Assembly (NCBI RefSeq): GCF_000374125.1
Contig: NZ_KB893625.1
Coordinates: 394,879-458,878, forward strand
DNA: 64,000 nt
From: Niabella aurantiaca DSM 17617
GTDB lineage: Bacteria; Bacteroidota; Bacteroidia; Chitinophagales; Chitinophagaceae
Reading direction: 5' to 3'
Part shown: positions 37,634-47,325 of the stretch, in pieces
Layout of the letters: each line of letters starts with the position of its first letter
How positions within the stretch are numbered: the first letter of the stretch is position 1
The notes under the pieces: generated by a model
The model's database searches: none
Seen by the model: the letters and a program-made list of their open reading frames with translations, nothing else
What the model was told of the DNA's origin: nothing
Program-made: the position numbers and the translations under genes

Positions 37634-37944
37634 AAAACGCCGAAGTTAGGTTTGCGTTCAAGTAACCATCCTCTTCCGGATCAAAAGGGTTGGTGAAGAT
37701 TTTTGCGAATGGTTGCATATGATTTTCCCGGGCGGGGTGCCATAGTATCGTTGTTTCTGTTGCCCGGAGTATATAACATTTTTGTGATTGGAAATGGTGC
37801 ATGCGGACACGACCCGGGGCGAAGGACCGGTCTGTGCAGGCACATGGCAGAAAAAATGTAATGCACGGTTGTTTTGACCACGGGGCGCTGATGATTGTTT
37901 TTTGTTCATCTTAATTTATACTATTTATTAAAAAATTGTTGCTT

Positions 37945-40900
37945 ATGATACGTTGTTTGCTGGCATTGGTGTTGCTTATGGGAGTAAGTTCTGTAAGGGC
38001 ACAGCAGGTATTGCTTCATGGTGTGGTAACCGGTGCCGATGGGGCGCCGCTATCGGGAGTATCGGTGAAGATCAGCGATCTTCCGGGTGGGACCACTACG
38101 GATGCAGAGGGTAAATATACCATCGGGCTTCGGGACAGGAAGGCCGTACTTATTTTTTCATTTGTAGGATATTTCACACAGGAGCTGTCGCCCGGCTCCG
38201 GCCCTGTTTTAAATGTGCAGCTTCAGCCCGGTGAAACAACGGGTCTGGATGAAGTGGTGGTTGTGGGATATGGGACCGTTAAAAAGAAAGACCTTACCGG
38301 TTCCGTGGGAAAAGTGAATGTAGCGGATATGAATAAAGCACCTGTCCGCTCTTTTGACGAGGCCCTGGCAGGGCGTACGGCCGGCGTTCAGGTTTCTTCT
38401 AACGACGGGCAGCCCGGCTCGGGTATCAGTATTGTGGTAAGGGGGAACAACTCCATTACACAGGAGAACTCGCCCCTGTATGTAGTGGACGGGTTTCCCA
38501 TTGAAAGCCCCGATAACAATGCGATCAACCCCAGCGACATCGAGTCGATCGAAGTATTGAAAGATGCATCGGCAACGGCTATTTACGGAGCAAGGGGCGC
38601 CAACGGTGTGATCATGATCACCTCCAAAAAAGGAAAGGAGGGGCCTCCGGTGCTTCAGCTGGATGTTTCTTACGGGTTCCAGGATCCTACAAAGCGGATG
38701 AATATGATGAACCCATATGAATTTGTAAAATACCAGCTGGAACTGGATACCAATTCTGTATCCAGCGGCACCACGCTCACGCCCAAGGAAGTATATCTGA
38801 GAGACGGGAAAACACTGGACAGCTATAAAAATATGACCGGTACCGACTGGCAGGACCTGGTAATGAAGCGGGCTACCATGGCCAACTACAACCTGGCGCT
38901 TAGCGGAGGCTCCAGGCAAACGAAATATGCGGTTTCGGGATCCATCCTGAATCAAAAAGGAGTACTGATCAATTCAGGTTATAACCGTTACCAGGGCCGG
39001 GTGGTGCTGGATCAGTCGGTCGGCACCCGGCTTAAAGTAGGCATCAATACCAACTATACCTACCTGGTGCAATCAGGCATGAGCCCCAGTGAAGGGGGCG
39101 GTTCCTCTACAAATAAGATCTTTGCCTCCGTATGGGGCATGCGGCCGGTATCGCCCAATGTGGATGGCGACCTGGAGGATCTGCTTTTTGATCCCAGTAT
39201 TGATCCCGCAAATGACTACCGGATAAATCCGGTGATCAACCTTGAAAATATTGTAAGAAAGAACCGGACAAAGAATCTTGTGGCGAATGTATATGCCGAA
39301 TATACATTGCTTCCCGGTTTGAAATTGCGGGTGACAGGAGGGCTCAATGACCGGCTGGTCCGCTCGGAATCCTTCAATAATTCGAATACGCAGTTTGGGA
39401 ACTCCCGGACAATAAACGGGGTCAATGGATCTTTAGCCTTTGCACAGACCAATTCCTGGGTGAATGAGAATATACTTACCTGGAATAAATCGATGAACGG
39501 ACATTCGATCAATATGGTTGGCGGGTTCACCGCCCAGGGGGGTAAATCTTCCGTATATGGTATGAGCGCAATTCAGCTTCCAAATGAAAGCCTGGGGATC
39601 AGTGGGCTGGAAGAGGGCACCGTTCAGCCGTTGACAGCCAGAAGCTCATTGTGGAACCTGGCCTCTTTTTTAGGGAGGGTCAATTATAGCTACCGCTCAA
39701 AGTACCTGCTTACCGCCTCCTTCCGGTCGGATGGCTCTTCCAAATTTTCGGAAACCAATCACTGGAGCTATTTCCCCTCGGGGGCAGTTTCCTGGCGCTT
39801 TTCGGAAGAAGGGTTCCTGAAAGGGAACGCTGTTCTGTCAGACGGTAAGATCCGCATTGGTTACGGTGTTACAGGTAACAACCGTGTGGGTGACTTTTCT
39901 TATTTAACCACTTTTGGGTTGCCGGTTGGGAGCGGATATGTTTTTAACAACAGCTTTATCAGCGGCATTGTGCCCCTGGCGTTGGGCAATAGTGATCTCA
40001 AATGGGAAACCACCGGCCAGTCGGACCTGGGCCTCGACCTGGCGTTTTTTAAACAACGGGTGATGCTGACGGTGGATGTGTACCGGAAAAAAACAACGGA
40101 CCTGCTGCTGAACGCGAACCTGCCCAATTCTTCCGGCTTTGACGTTGCGTATAAGAACATCGGCAGCGTGCAGAATGAAGGGCTCGAAATCACCCTGGAA
40201 ACAGTGAATATGAAGAAAAAGGATTTTTCCTGGAGCAGCAATTTTAATATTTCCTTTAACCGGAACAAAGTGCTGGGGCTGGCCGAAAACCAGGAATCGC
40301 TGGAAAGGCCGGTTAACTGGGATAACGGCTGGACGTCTACCTCCGCGTATATCGCCCGTCTGGGTGGCGCTCTCGGGCAGATGTATGGTTATATCTGGGA
40401 TGGTGTTTATAGCTACGATGATTTTGATCGTACCGGATCGGGGGGCTATGTGCTGAAGGACAATGTGCCCACCAATGGCAACACGCGGGAAAAGATACAG
40501 CCGGGTGACATCAGGTACCGCGATATCAATGGCGACCTGAAAGTGGATGCCAAAGATTACACGGTGATCGGAAGGGGGTTGCCGGTTCACTACGGCGGGT
40601 TTTCCAATAATTTCACCTATAAGAATTTTGATCTCAATGTATTTTTCCAGTGGTCCTATGGCAACGACGTGTATAATATCAATAAGCTCATGTTTGAAGG
40701 TCGGAGCTCTCTGGCATTTAACCAGTTTGCTTCCTATGCCGACCGGTGGAGCCCGGGGAATACGGATTCAAAACTTTACCGGACAAAGGGCTATTTTGGC
40801 GGAGGCTATTCTTCCTACCTGGTCGAGGATGGATCGTACCTGCGGTTAAAAACGGTAGCGCTTGGCTATAATTTTAACAGGGCAGTATTGGATCGGATCC

Positions 40901-41073
40901 GGATAAAAGGATTGCGTGTGTATGCGGCAGCGCAGAACCTGATCACCTGGACCAGATATACCGGGATGGATCCCGAGGTGAGCGCCTATAATTCTGCGCT
41001 GACGCCCGGGTTCGATTATTCTACTTATCCCCGTTCGCGCACCATCACCTTTGGAGCAAAAATCACCTTCTAA
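37945..41073 (+). CDS. SusC/RagA-family TonB-linked outer-membrane transporter
   Basis: About 1042 residues from ATG 37945 (MIRCLLALVLLMGVSSVRAQQ); the TTG at 37936 only adds three residues and is less likely. Order: signal peptide, CarboxypepD_reg-like domain (about 23-100), the SusC signature VVVVGYGTVKKKDLTGSV (about 105-122), plug (SIVVRGNNSITQENSPLYVVDGFPIE), then the 22-strand barrel with C-terminal strand TITFGAKITF. It imports oligosaccharides into the periplasm with the SusD-like lipoprotein encoded 18 bp downstream, and starts the plus-strand PUL operon. Confidence 0.93.
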   Translation: MIRCLLALVLLMGVSSVRAQQVLLHGVVTGADGAPLSGVSVKISDLPGGTTTDAEGKYTIGLRDRKAVLIFSFVGYFTQELSPGSGPVLNVQLQPGETTGLDEVVVVGYGTVKKKDLTGSVGKVNVADMNKAPVRSFDEALAGRTAGVQVSSNDGQPGSGISIVVRGNNSITQENSPLYVVDGFPIESPDNNAINPSDIESIEVLKDASATAIYGARGANGVIMITSKKGKEGPPVLQLDVSYGFQDPTKRMNMMNPYEFVKYQLELDTNSVSSGTTLTPKEVYLRDGKTLDSYKNMTGTDWQDLVMKRATMANYNLALSGGSRQTKYAVSGSILNQKGVLINSGYNRYQGRVVLDQSVGTRLKVGINTNYTYLVQSGMSPSEGGGSSTNKIFASVWGMRPVSPNVDGDLEDLLFDPSIDPANDYRINPVINLENIVRKNRTKNLVANVYAEYTLLPGLKLRVTGGLNDRLVRSESFNNSNTQFGNSRTINGVNGSLAFAQTNSWVNENILTWNKSMNGHSINMVGGFTAQGGKSSVYGMSAIQLPNESLGISGLEEGTVQPLTARSSLWNLASFLGRVNYSYRSKYLLTASFRSDGSSKFSETNHWSYFPSGAVSWRFSEEGFLKGNAVLSDGKIRIGYGVTGNNRVGDFSYLTTFGLPVGSGYVFNNSFISGIVPLALGNSDLKWETTGQSDLGLDLAFFKQRVMLTVDVYRKKTTDLLLNANLPNSSGFDVAYKNIGSVQNEGLEITLETVNMKKKDFSWSSNFNISFNRNKVLGLAENQESLERPVNWDNGWTSTSAYIARLGGALGQMYGYIWDGVYSYDDFDRTGSGGYVLKDNVPTNGNTREKIQPGDIRYRDINGDLKVDAKDYTVIGRGLPVHYGGFSNNFTYKNFDLNVFFQWSYGNDVYNINKLMFEGRSSLAFNQFASYADRWSPGNTDSKLYRTKGYFGGGYSSYLVEDGSYLRLKTVALGYNFNRAVLDRIRIKGLRVYAAAQNLITWTRYTGMDPEVSAYNSALTPGFDYSTYPRSRTITFGAKITF

Positions 41074-41091
41074 TATTTAAAACTGGATTGT

Positions 41092-42699
41092 ATGAGAGTT
41101 ATATATATATCGTTCTTCGTATTGCTGGCTACCGGTTTGGGCAGCTGTAAAAAATTTTTAAATACCAAACCCACCGATGCGCTGACCGGTGAGGAGTATT
41201 ACAATACGGAGGCGAAAATAATGAACGCGCTGGCGGGTGTGTATGATAAGCTGGGCTCAGGCACCCTGTATGGCGATTATCTTTTTTCTGAATGGGACGC
41301 CTGCACGGACGATTCTTATTATGCACGGTCGTCTGCTGCAACAGGTATTAACGTTTATAATTTTGATTTTACGAATGACCGGATCCGTAAGTTGTGGCAG
41401 GATTGTTATATCGGCATTGAACGGGCCAACCAGTTGATCGCAAATATTAACCTGCCCCCGATAAGTGAGGACAAGCGGACCGTGATCCTGGGAGAGGCCA
41501 AATTTTTGCGGGCATATTACTATTTTTTGCTGGTGACCCGTTTTGGCGGGGTGCCACTGGTGCTGGATCCGGTGACCTCGCCCAATAACCTGGAGGTAGT
41601 CCGGGCCTCCGACAGGGAGGTATATGAGCAGATCCTTAAGGACATGAAGGAGGCGGAGGCGGCGTTGCCCTTGTCTTCCGTGCTCGGATACCCCAGCCGG
41701 GTATCAAAAACGGTAGCGGAAGGAATATTGGCCCGCGTATGCCTGCATATGGCCGGTGCTCCACTGAAGGACCAGGCAAAATATGCCGAGGCGCTCAGCT
41801 GGGCAGAAAAAGTAAAAGTATCCGGCGAGCACGCGCTGAATATTGACTATAACAGCGAAGTGGCAACCAGCGCCTATAGCCAGATCTTTATCAACCATTC
41901 CCAGGATATCTATAATGTAAAGGAGAGCATGTGGGAAGTGGATTTTAAAGGGTTTAACGGCGATGGCTATAATGAGTCGGGCAGGGTGGGCAATACCATC
42001 GGCATTGCTATGACCAGCACCACTTTTCAGAACGATACCGGATATTGTTACGGTTTTATCAAAGGAACGGGCCGGTTGTTCAAACTATACGGTGAGGGCG
42101 ACCAGCGCAGGGAATGGGCGCTGCAGCCCTATAGCTATAATGGCAAGACCGGCGCCCGGGTACCGATTGTGACTACCGCTGCAAATATGTACAGCCGGGA
42201 TGCTGCAAAATGGAGAAGGTCCTATGAGAACCTGCGGCCCAAAAATAAAAATACAGGCCCTACCAATTTTCCGTTGCTGCGCTATTCGGATGTATTGCTG
42301 ATGCTGGCAGAAGCAGAGAACCAGGTGAACGGTCCAACGGATGCCGCTTATAACGCGGTCAACCAGGTGAGGAGACGGGCCTATGGTGTTGATCTGTTGG
42401 CCCCCAGTGTAATGGCCGATGTGCCCGCGGGATTATCGAAAGACGCATTCCAGCTTTTTATTGAGGACGAGCGTTCCCGGGAGCTTTGTTTTGAGACGCT
42501 GAGGAGACAGGACCTGATCCGCTGGGGCAAATTTCTTACGGCAATGAAAGCTGTGAGCGCGGATATGACGGCAAATGGCGGCGGTGTTAAATATGGGGCG
42601 TTGGGGGGGAGCAATGTTTCAGAGCGGAACCTGCTTTATCCCATCCCGTCGGGGGAGATCGCGCTGAATAAAAAACTGGTACAAAATCCCGGATGGTAA
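41092..42699 (+). CDS. SusD/RagB-family nutrient-binding lipoprotein
   Basis: 535 residues. The signal peptide has lipobox LGSC, with Cys followed by KKFLNTKPTDALTGEEYYNT, the usual SusD start. The TPR-like helical scaffold is seen in ILGEAKFLRAYYYFLLVTRFGGVPLVLDP, and the SusD C-terminal hallmark in LLRYSDVLLMLAEAENQVN and FLIxDERSRELCFE-like FIEDERSRELCFETLRRQDLIRWG. It caps the SusC barrel at the cell surface and binds the target glycan. It is located 18 bp after SusC. Confidence 0.93.
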   Translation: MRVIYISFFVLLATGLGSCKKFLNTKPTDALTGEEYYNTEAKIMNALAGVYDKLGSGTLYGDYLFSEWDACTDDSYYARSSAATGINVYNFDFTNDRIRKLWQDCYIGIERANQLIANINLPPISEDKRTVILGEAKFLRAYYYFLLVTRFGGVPLVLDPVTSPNNLEVVRASDREVYEQILKDMKEAEAALPLSSVLGYPSRVSKTVAEGILARVCLHMAGAPLKDQAKYAEALSWAEKVKVSGEHALNIDYNSEVATSAYSQIFINHSQDIYNVKESMWEVDFKGFNGDGYNESGRVGNTIGIAMTSTTFQNDTGYCYGFIKGTGRLFKLYGEGDQRREWALQPYSYNGKTGARVPIVTTAANMYSRDAAKWRRSYENLRPKNKNTGPTNFPLLRYSDVLLMLAEAENQVNGPTDAAYNAVNQVRRRAYGVDLLAPSVMADVPAGLSKDAFQLFIEDERSRELCFETLRRQDLIRWGKFLTAMKAVSADMTANGGGVKYGALGGSNVSERNLLYPIPSGEIALNKKLVQNPGW

Positions 42700-42862
42700 A
42701 GCAGCCAATACTGGTATCTTTATAAATTGATTGTCCGGTCAATGAGGGTGCCGTCTGCGGCGCGGGCTATGGTTTCCGGGTTTACAAACCATTTGCGATG
42801 ATACACATTTTAGTAAAATGAATACCGGCCAATATAAAAGTGCAGATCTTTAGCTATAAGAT

Positions 42863-44398
42863 ATGAAAAAAGCGATCTTCTTATCTTCCCTGGTTTTCTT
42901 CTGTTGCAGCATGGGCTTGTGGGCGCAGAAGAACGGCAGCAGGGAGAAAAATGAAAATATAAAGACACAACAGGCGGAGGTCGCCCGGACCGACGAGCCG
43001 GTTGCTTCTTATAAGCGGACCACCCACCCGGATGCCCAATGGTATCCGCAGGCGGGCTTTGGTATGTTTATTCACTGGGGCATTTCCTCTGTAAAGGAGC
43101 TGGAGCTTTCCTGGCCGATGATGGCCGGTACACAGATCGGCTGGCGGCCGGCGAACGACCGGTTGAGTGCAGACTCCGTTAAAAAAATAATGGAATCAGG
43201 GGATTACTTTACCGGCCATGATTGTAAAAAGGACAATAGCTGCATTACGCCCAATGAATACTGGGCAATGGCGAAGGATTTCAATCCAAAAGACTGTGAC
43301 CCCGAAAAATGGGTAAAAGCAGCTAAGGAGGCCGGTATGACCTATGCTGTTTTCACGGCAAAACACCACGATGGGTTTGCGATGTGGCCCAGCGCATATG
43401 GAAACTTTAATACAAAGAATTATTTGGGAGGCAGGGATTTTGTGAAGGAGTTTGTGACCGCCTGCAGAAAATACGGATTAAAGACCGGGTTGTATTTTTC
43501 GCCTCCGGACTGGTATTTCGATGGTGAATACCGGAACTTTATGTATTATGGTGTGGGCAGGGATTATCCGCACATACCGGTATTGGACCGGGACTTACAT
43601 CCAGGAACAGCGGTAAAAACAGCAGAGGAAAAGCAGGCCCATTATCGCGAAGTAGCGGCTTTTGTAAAGGGACAGGTGGAAGAATTGCTGACCAACTACG
43701 GCAAAATAGATATGATCTGGTTTGACAAAGATGGGGTTCCGGTTATTCCTGCGGGAAACGCAGCCTGGAAGGAATGCATTACCATGGAGCGGGTGCATCA
43801 GCTGCAGCCGGGCATTATTGTAAGCCCAAGGCTTTTTGGTTATGGCGACTATCATAGCTTTGAAAGTGATAAGAACTTTCCCGTGATGAAGCAGGACGGC
43901 TGGGCCGAGTTTTGTACAACCGCTGCTACCAGTGGCTGGGGTCATACAAAGGCGCCCCTGAAGTCTACAGCCCATCTCCTGAATTACCTGGTACGATCCA
44001 GGTCTTTCAATACCAATATGCTTCTGAACTACGGCCCCACAAAAGACGGGGCCTTTACTGCTGACATGTATCAGAGTTTGGCAGAAATTTCCGGCTGGAT
44101 GAAAGTGAACGGCGTTTCTGTTAAAGGAGCGCGGGCGCTCGATGCTCCGGAATGGGCATCGGTGCCGGCCACTAAAAGAAAAAAGCACCGTTATTTATTT
44201 TTGCTGGCTCCCGTAAATGGAGAAAGGGCTGCGGAAGAGAAAGTAGAATTTTATACCGGCGGGGCGGTTAAAAGAGTATCCTTACTGGGGCATAGCCAGA
44301 AGCCCGGCTACAAAATCGAAGCAAATAAATTGATTGTAGATGTACCTGTCGGTATGAGAAGGACATTGCCATTGGTAATTGATGTAGAATTGGAATAG
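42863..44398 (+). CDS. GH29 alpha-L-fucosidase, copy 1
   Basis: 511 residues with a signal peptide (cleavage near AQ22). The GH29 features are WYPQAGFGMFIHWGISS, FTAKHHDGFAMW, GLKTGLYFSPPDWY and IDMIWFDKDG (nucleophile Asp region), with the C-terminal NTNMLLNYGPTKDGAF. It is a paralogue of the gene at 47326-48867: the signal peptides, the KRTTHP motif and most of the barrel align without large gaps. It is 163 bp after SusD. Exo-acting on terminal fucose in the periplasm is the expected role; linkage is unknown. Confidence 0.88.
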   Translation: MKKAIFLSSLVFFCCSMGLWAQKNGSREKNENIKTQQAEVARTDEPVASYKRTTHPDAQWYPQAGFGMFIHWGISSVKELELSWPMMAGTQIGWRPANDRLSADSVKKIMESGDYFTGHDCKKDNSCITPNEYWAMAKDFNPKDCDPEKWVKAAKEAGMTYAVFTAKHHDGFAMWPSAYGNFNTKNYLGGRDFVKEFVTACRKYGLKTGLYFSPPDWYFDGEYRNFMYYGVGRDYPHIPVLDRDLHPGTAVKTAEEKQAHYREVAAFVKGQVEELLTNYGKIDMIWFDKDGVPVIPAGNAAWKECITMERVHQLQPGIIVSPRLFGYGDYHSFESDKNFPVMKQDGWAEFCTTAATSGWGHTKAPLKSTAHLLNYLVRSRSFNTNMLLNYGPTKDGAFTADMYQSLAEISGWMKVNGVSVKGARALDAPEWASVPATKRKKHRYLFLLAPVNGERAAEEKVEFYTGGAVKRVSLLGHSQKPGYKIEANKLIVDVPVGMRRTLPLVIDVELE

Positions 44399-44416
44399 CA
44401 GCCGAAATAATTTTTT

Positions 44417-47311
44417 ATGAAGAGGATCTTAATTATCATTTGCATTGCGCTGTTCTCTGCAACGGGAAACGGCCAGCAAAAATATTACGACTTTAATTCG
44501 GCGATACCGGCCAATTTCTCATCGTCGAACGGTAAGCTCACTTTAAGTGGTGAGCACACCAAGGATGGGGAACAAGCTCTGAAATGGGTGGTGCAGAAGG
44601 GCGCCGTGCTGATGGCTGACGAACTGGGCATTCCCCTTGCTGACATCGGCAGCCGGAATGCCGGATCTGCGCAGTTTTTTATTTACAGTCCCCGTATCTC
44701 CGGCGATACATTGGTCTTCCGGTTTTACGATAAGGCTGGTGTGATGCAACGGGAAGGCCATATGCTGCTGAATTATAAAGGATGGCGGGATTATCACCGC
44801 AGTTACCGGTTCGATTACAATAGAGGCAATGAGCTGCCCGGGTTTGCATTGGACCGGATGGAGATCCGTTACCAACCCCGCGATCCTGCTGCTGCTATAA
44901 CCCTATACCTGGATGCTTTCCGGGTCATTGGGGATCCCAAAGACCGTTACCCCGGACCGCATATGCGCATAGACCGGGAACAGTTTGCGGGGAAGGCGGC
45001 TGAAATGCTCGGTGAATATTTGCATACGCCGGATATTGCGGTGGCTGCTGCGTCAGCACAGGAATTGCTGGATGCTCAAAAAGTAAAGCTGTTTTATCCA
45101 CGCAGGATTCCACCGGTAAGCGCATCTAACCTTGCTGCTGCCAAAAGCTTTGTGACAGCCTGTGCCATCCGGCGCAACACGGATCATACGATCACCGGCA
45201 GGGGGCAGCTCTTCCTGGATCATGAAGATACCCTTTTACAGGCGTCCAGGTATTGCGCTTATTTATCAGAAGCCGCAATCCGGAACGCCGACACGGATGC
45301 GAAAAACAAATTGATCGATCTTGTTTCGTATTTACTGGATCAGGGCCTGGCGGAAGGCGGACGGTTGTTTTTGCACCTGGGACACTACCGGCATAGCCTG
45401 GGCTTTCCGGTAGGATTTTTAGAGGGGATGTCGCTATATCCCGACAGTATCAGGAGTGAAGTGATAAAAATGCTGAAGTGGCAGATCGGGTATAACCGGA
45501 TCTATAGCCGGGGACCGGTAGATCCCAATACGGATTTTATGCATCTGAGATCGGATTTTTTATTTGAGCTGGCAGCATTGGCCCCTTCTCCGGGGAGCTG
45601 GGTGAGCGATCTGAAATGCATCTCCCGCTACCTGGGGCTCTTTGTGCATTTTACGGAAGGCAGTGCGGATGGATTGAAAGTAGATGGCTGTGCTTTTCAT
45701 CACGGGGCGCACTACCTGGGCTATATGTATGCTATGGGTACCTATGTGGACCGGATCTATTCATTGAAAAATACGGTATATCGTGTCAGTGCCGGTGCTT
45801 ACCGGAATATCTCTTTGCTTTATAAAGCATCGTATTTACAGTCATCCGCGGGAGCCATCTATGCAAATGCGGCTTCGGGAAGGAATCCTTTTTCAGGCTT
45901 TCCCATACCGCGCAACAAATTGGAGAAGTTGGTGGAGGTAGGGGGAGACATCCTGGGAGGGCTGTATGATCCCGAACTGGCAGCATTTTATAATTATATA
46001 TTCCATACCCGGAAGTACCCCGTAGCACAGACAGCGTTCGACGGCTATTACCAGTACAATTACGGACAGCTGGGCGTATTGCGCAAGGACAACTGGGTAG
46101 CGGTGATGCGCGGCTTTACCAACCGGTTATGGGGCACTGAGATCTATGTTACTGAAAATCGGTATGGCCGCTATCAGAGCTACGGTTCCCTGGAAGTGCT
46201 GTACAACGGGGATACTGCTGCTACCGGTTATCCCGCCCAGGGAGGCAATGGCTGGGACTGGAATGTGGCGCCGGGCACAACCACCGTGCATCTTCCGTTT
46301 TCCGAATTACAGGCCAAACAGGGCAGGGCCGATGAATACAACGAGAACAGTTTTGCCGGTGCGTTGTCGTTGGGTAAGGACGGTATTTTTGCAATGGATT
46401 TTGTGGAAAGGGCGGGGAATAAATACAGCCCGAATCATATGCAGTTTCACAAGTCTGTTTTTGCTTTCGATGGCATCCTTGTGTGCCTGGGCAGTGGGAT
46501 CCGTTCTTCGAACACTGCGCATACAACGGCAACGAATTTATTCCAGGCGGTATCTGCATCCGCCAATCCTCCTGTTTATATAAATGCTCCCCGGGCAATA
46601 AAAGAGGATCATTACGATCAGAGGGTCTCCACGGAAAATAAGGCCGCATGGTTGGTAAACGGTCAGACCACCGGCTTTTTTGTACCGCAGGGCGGTGGTA
46701 CCATCGTAGTGGCAAGAGGCCTGCAGGATGCTCCCGTGGAAACAAGCCTGACGGGTACACCTACGGTCAGGTCCCGTTTCAGCAAAGCATATATAGATCA
46801 CGGAACCGCCCCCGGTAATGCGGGCTACTGTTTTGTGGCGGTGCCGGGTACAACGCCAAAGAAAATGGAATTGCTTTCCGCCCGTTTTGCAAGCGGTAAA
46901 ATATACCGGATACTCAGCCGGACGGATTCATTGCATGCGGTGGCGTATTTGCCCGGAAAGCTTACCGCTTATGTTTTTTTCGAGGCGAATGACCGTGTGA
47001 ATATCGGAGTGGTCAAACGTGTTTCCGGCAGGGCATTGGTAGGGATAAAGGAGTCGGGGAATGGCATCACCCTTACCATCAACAACCCGGACCTGAATGC
47101 GGTGGATGCTATTGCAACAAAATGGCGATCGACAGAGTATCGTGTAAGTTTGCAGCTGGAGGGGAACTGGACTGTTGCCGCGAACCCTTCCGGCGCCCGG
47201 GTTGTTTGTGACGGAGGTACCACGACCGCGGGTTTTGTTTTGAAAGACGGACGACCTGCCACACTGAAACTACTTCGTGAAGGAACCGGCGGATCTGTTT
47301 TATTAAACTGA
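44417..47311 (+). CDS. Polysaccharide lyase family 8, chondroitinase ABC type
   Basis: 964 residues, signal peptide to about 20. The N-terminal lyase_N jelly-roll (YYDFNSAIPANFSSSNGKLTLSGEH) is typical of ABC lyases, which are about 1000 residues. A catalytic alpha-toroid follows with DGCAFHHGAHYLGYMYAM; here His429 and Tyr436 align with the catalytic His501 and Tyr508 of Proteus chondroitinase ABC I. C-terminal beta domains complete it. It would depolymerise chondroitin and dermatan sulfate or hyaluronan by beta-elimination. It sits between two GH29 genes, 18 and 14 bp from them, in one operon. Confidence 0.88.
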   Translation: MKRILIIICIALFSATGNGQQKYYDFNSAIPANFSSSNGKLTLSGEHTKDGEQALKWVVQKGAVLMADELGIPLADIGSRNAGSAQFFIYSPRISGDTLVFRFYDKAGVMQREGHMLLNYKGWRDYHRSYRFDYNRGNELPGFALDRMEIRYQPRDPAAAITLYLDAFRVIGDPKDRYPGPHMRIDREQFAGKAAEMLGEYLHTPDIAVAAASAQELLDAQKVKLFYPRRIPPVSASNLAAAKSFVTACAIRRNTDHTITGRGQLFLDHEDTLLQASRYCAYLSEAAIRNADTDAKNKLIDLVSYLLDQGLAEGGRLFLHLGHYRHSLGFPVGFLEGMSLYPDSIRSEVIKMLKWQIGYNRIYSRGPVDPNTDFMHLRSDFLFELAALAPSPGSWVSDLKCISRYLGLFVHFTEGSADGLKVDGCAFHHGAHYLGYMYAMGTYVDRIYSLKNTVYRVSAGAYRNISLLYKASYLQSSAGAIYANAASGRNPFSGFPIPRNKLEKLVEVGGDILGGLYDPELAAFYNYIFHTRKYPVAQTAFDGYYQYNYGQLGVLRKDNWVAVMRGFTNRLWGTEIYVTENRYGRYQSYGSLEVLYNGDTAATGYPAQGGNGWDWNVAPGTTTVHLPFSELQAKQGRADEYNENSFAGALSLGKDGIFAMDFVERAGNKYSPNHMQFHKSVFAFDGILVCLGSGIRSSNTAHTTATNLFQAVSASANPPVYINAPRAIKEDHYDQRVSTENKAAWLVNGQTTGFFVPQGGGTIVVARGLQDAPVETSLTGTPTVRSRFSKAYIDHGTAPGNAGYCFVAVPGTTPKKMELLSARFASGKIYRILSRTDSLHAVAYLPGKLTAYVFFEANDRVNIGVVKRVSGRALVGIKESGNGITLTINNPDLNAVDAIATKWRSTEYRVSLQLEGNWTVAANPSGARVVCDGGTTTAGFVLKDGRPATLKLLREGTGGSVLLN

Positions 47312-47325
47312 ATCTAAAGTAATAT

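Larger units (their letters stand above)
37373..37944. other. Divergent control region of the glycosaminoglycan PUL
   Basis: 572 bp between GH88 and SusC. It contains two inverted copies of an 11-bp word and a palindrome (listed separately). No perfect TAnnTTTG box was found. It is presumed to hold both promoters and the binding sites of the adjacent two-component regulator. Confidence 0.55.

Noticed and set aside
37790..37850. Similarity between GCGGACACGACC here and GCGGACAGGTCC near 28065 as a shared repeat
   Set aside because: Too short and imperfect to distinguish from chance.
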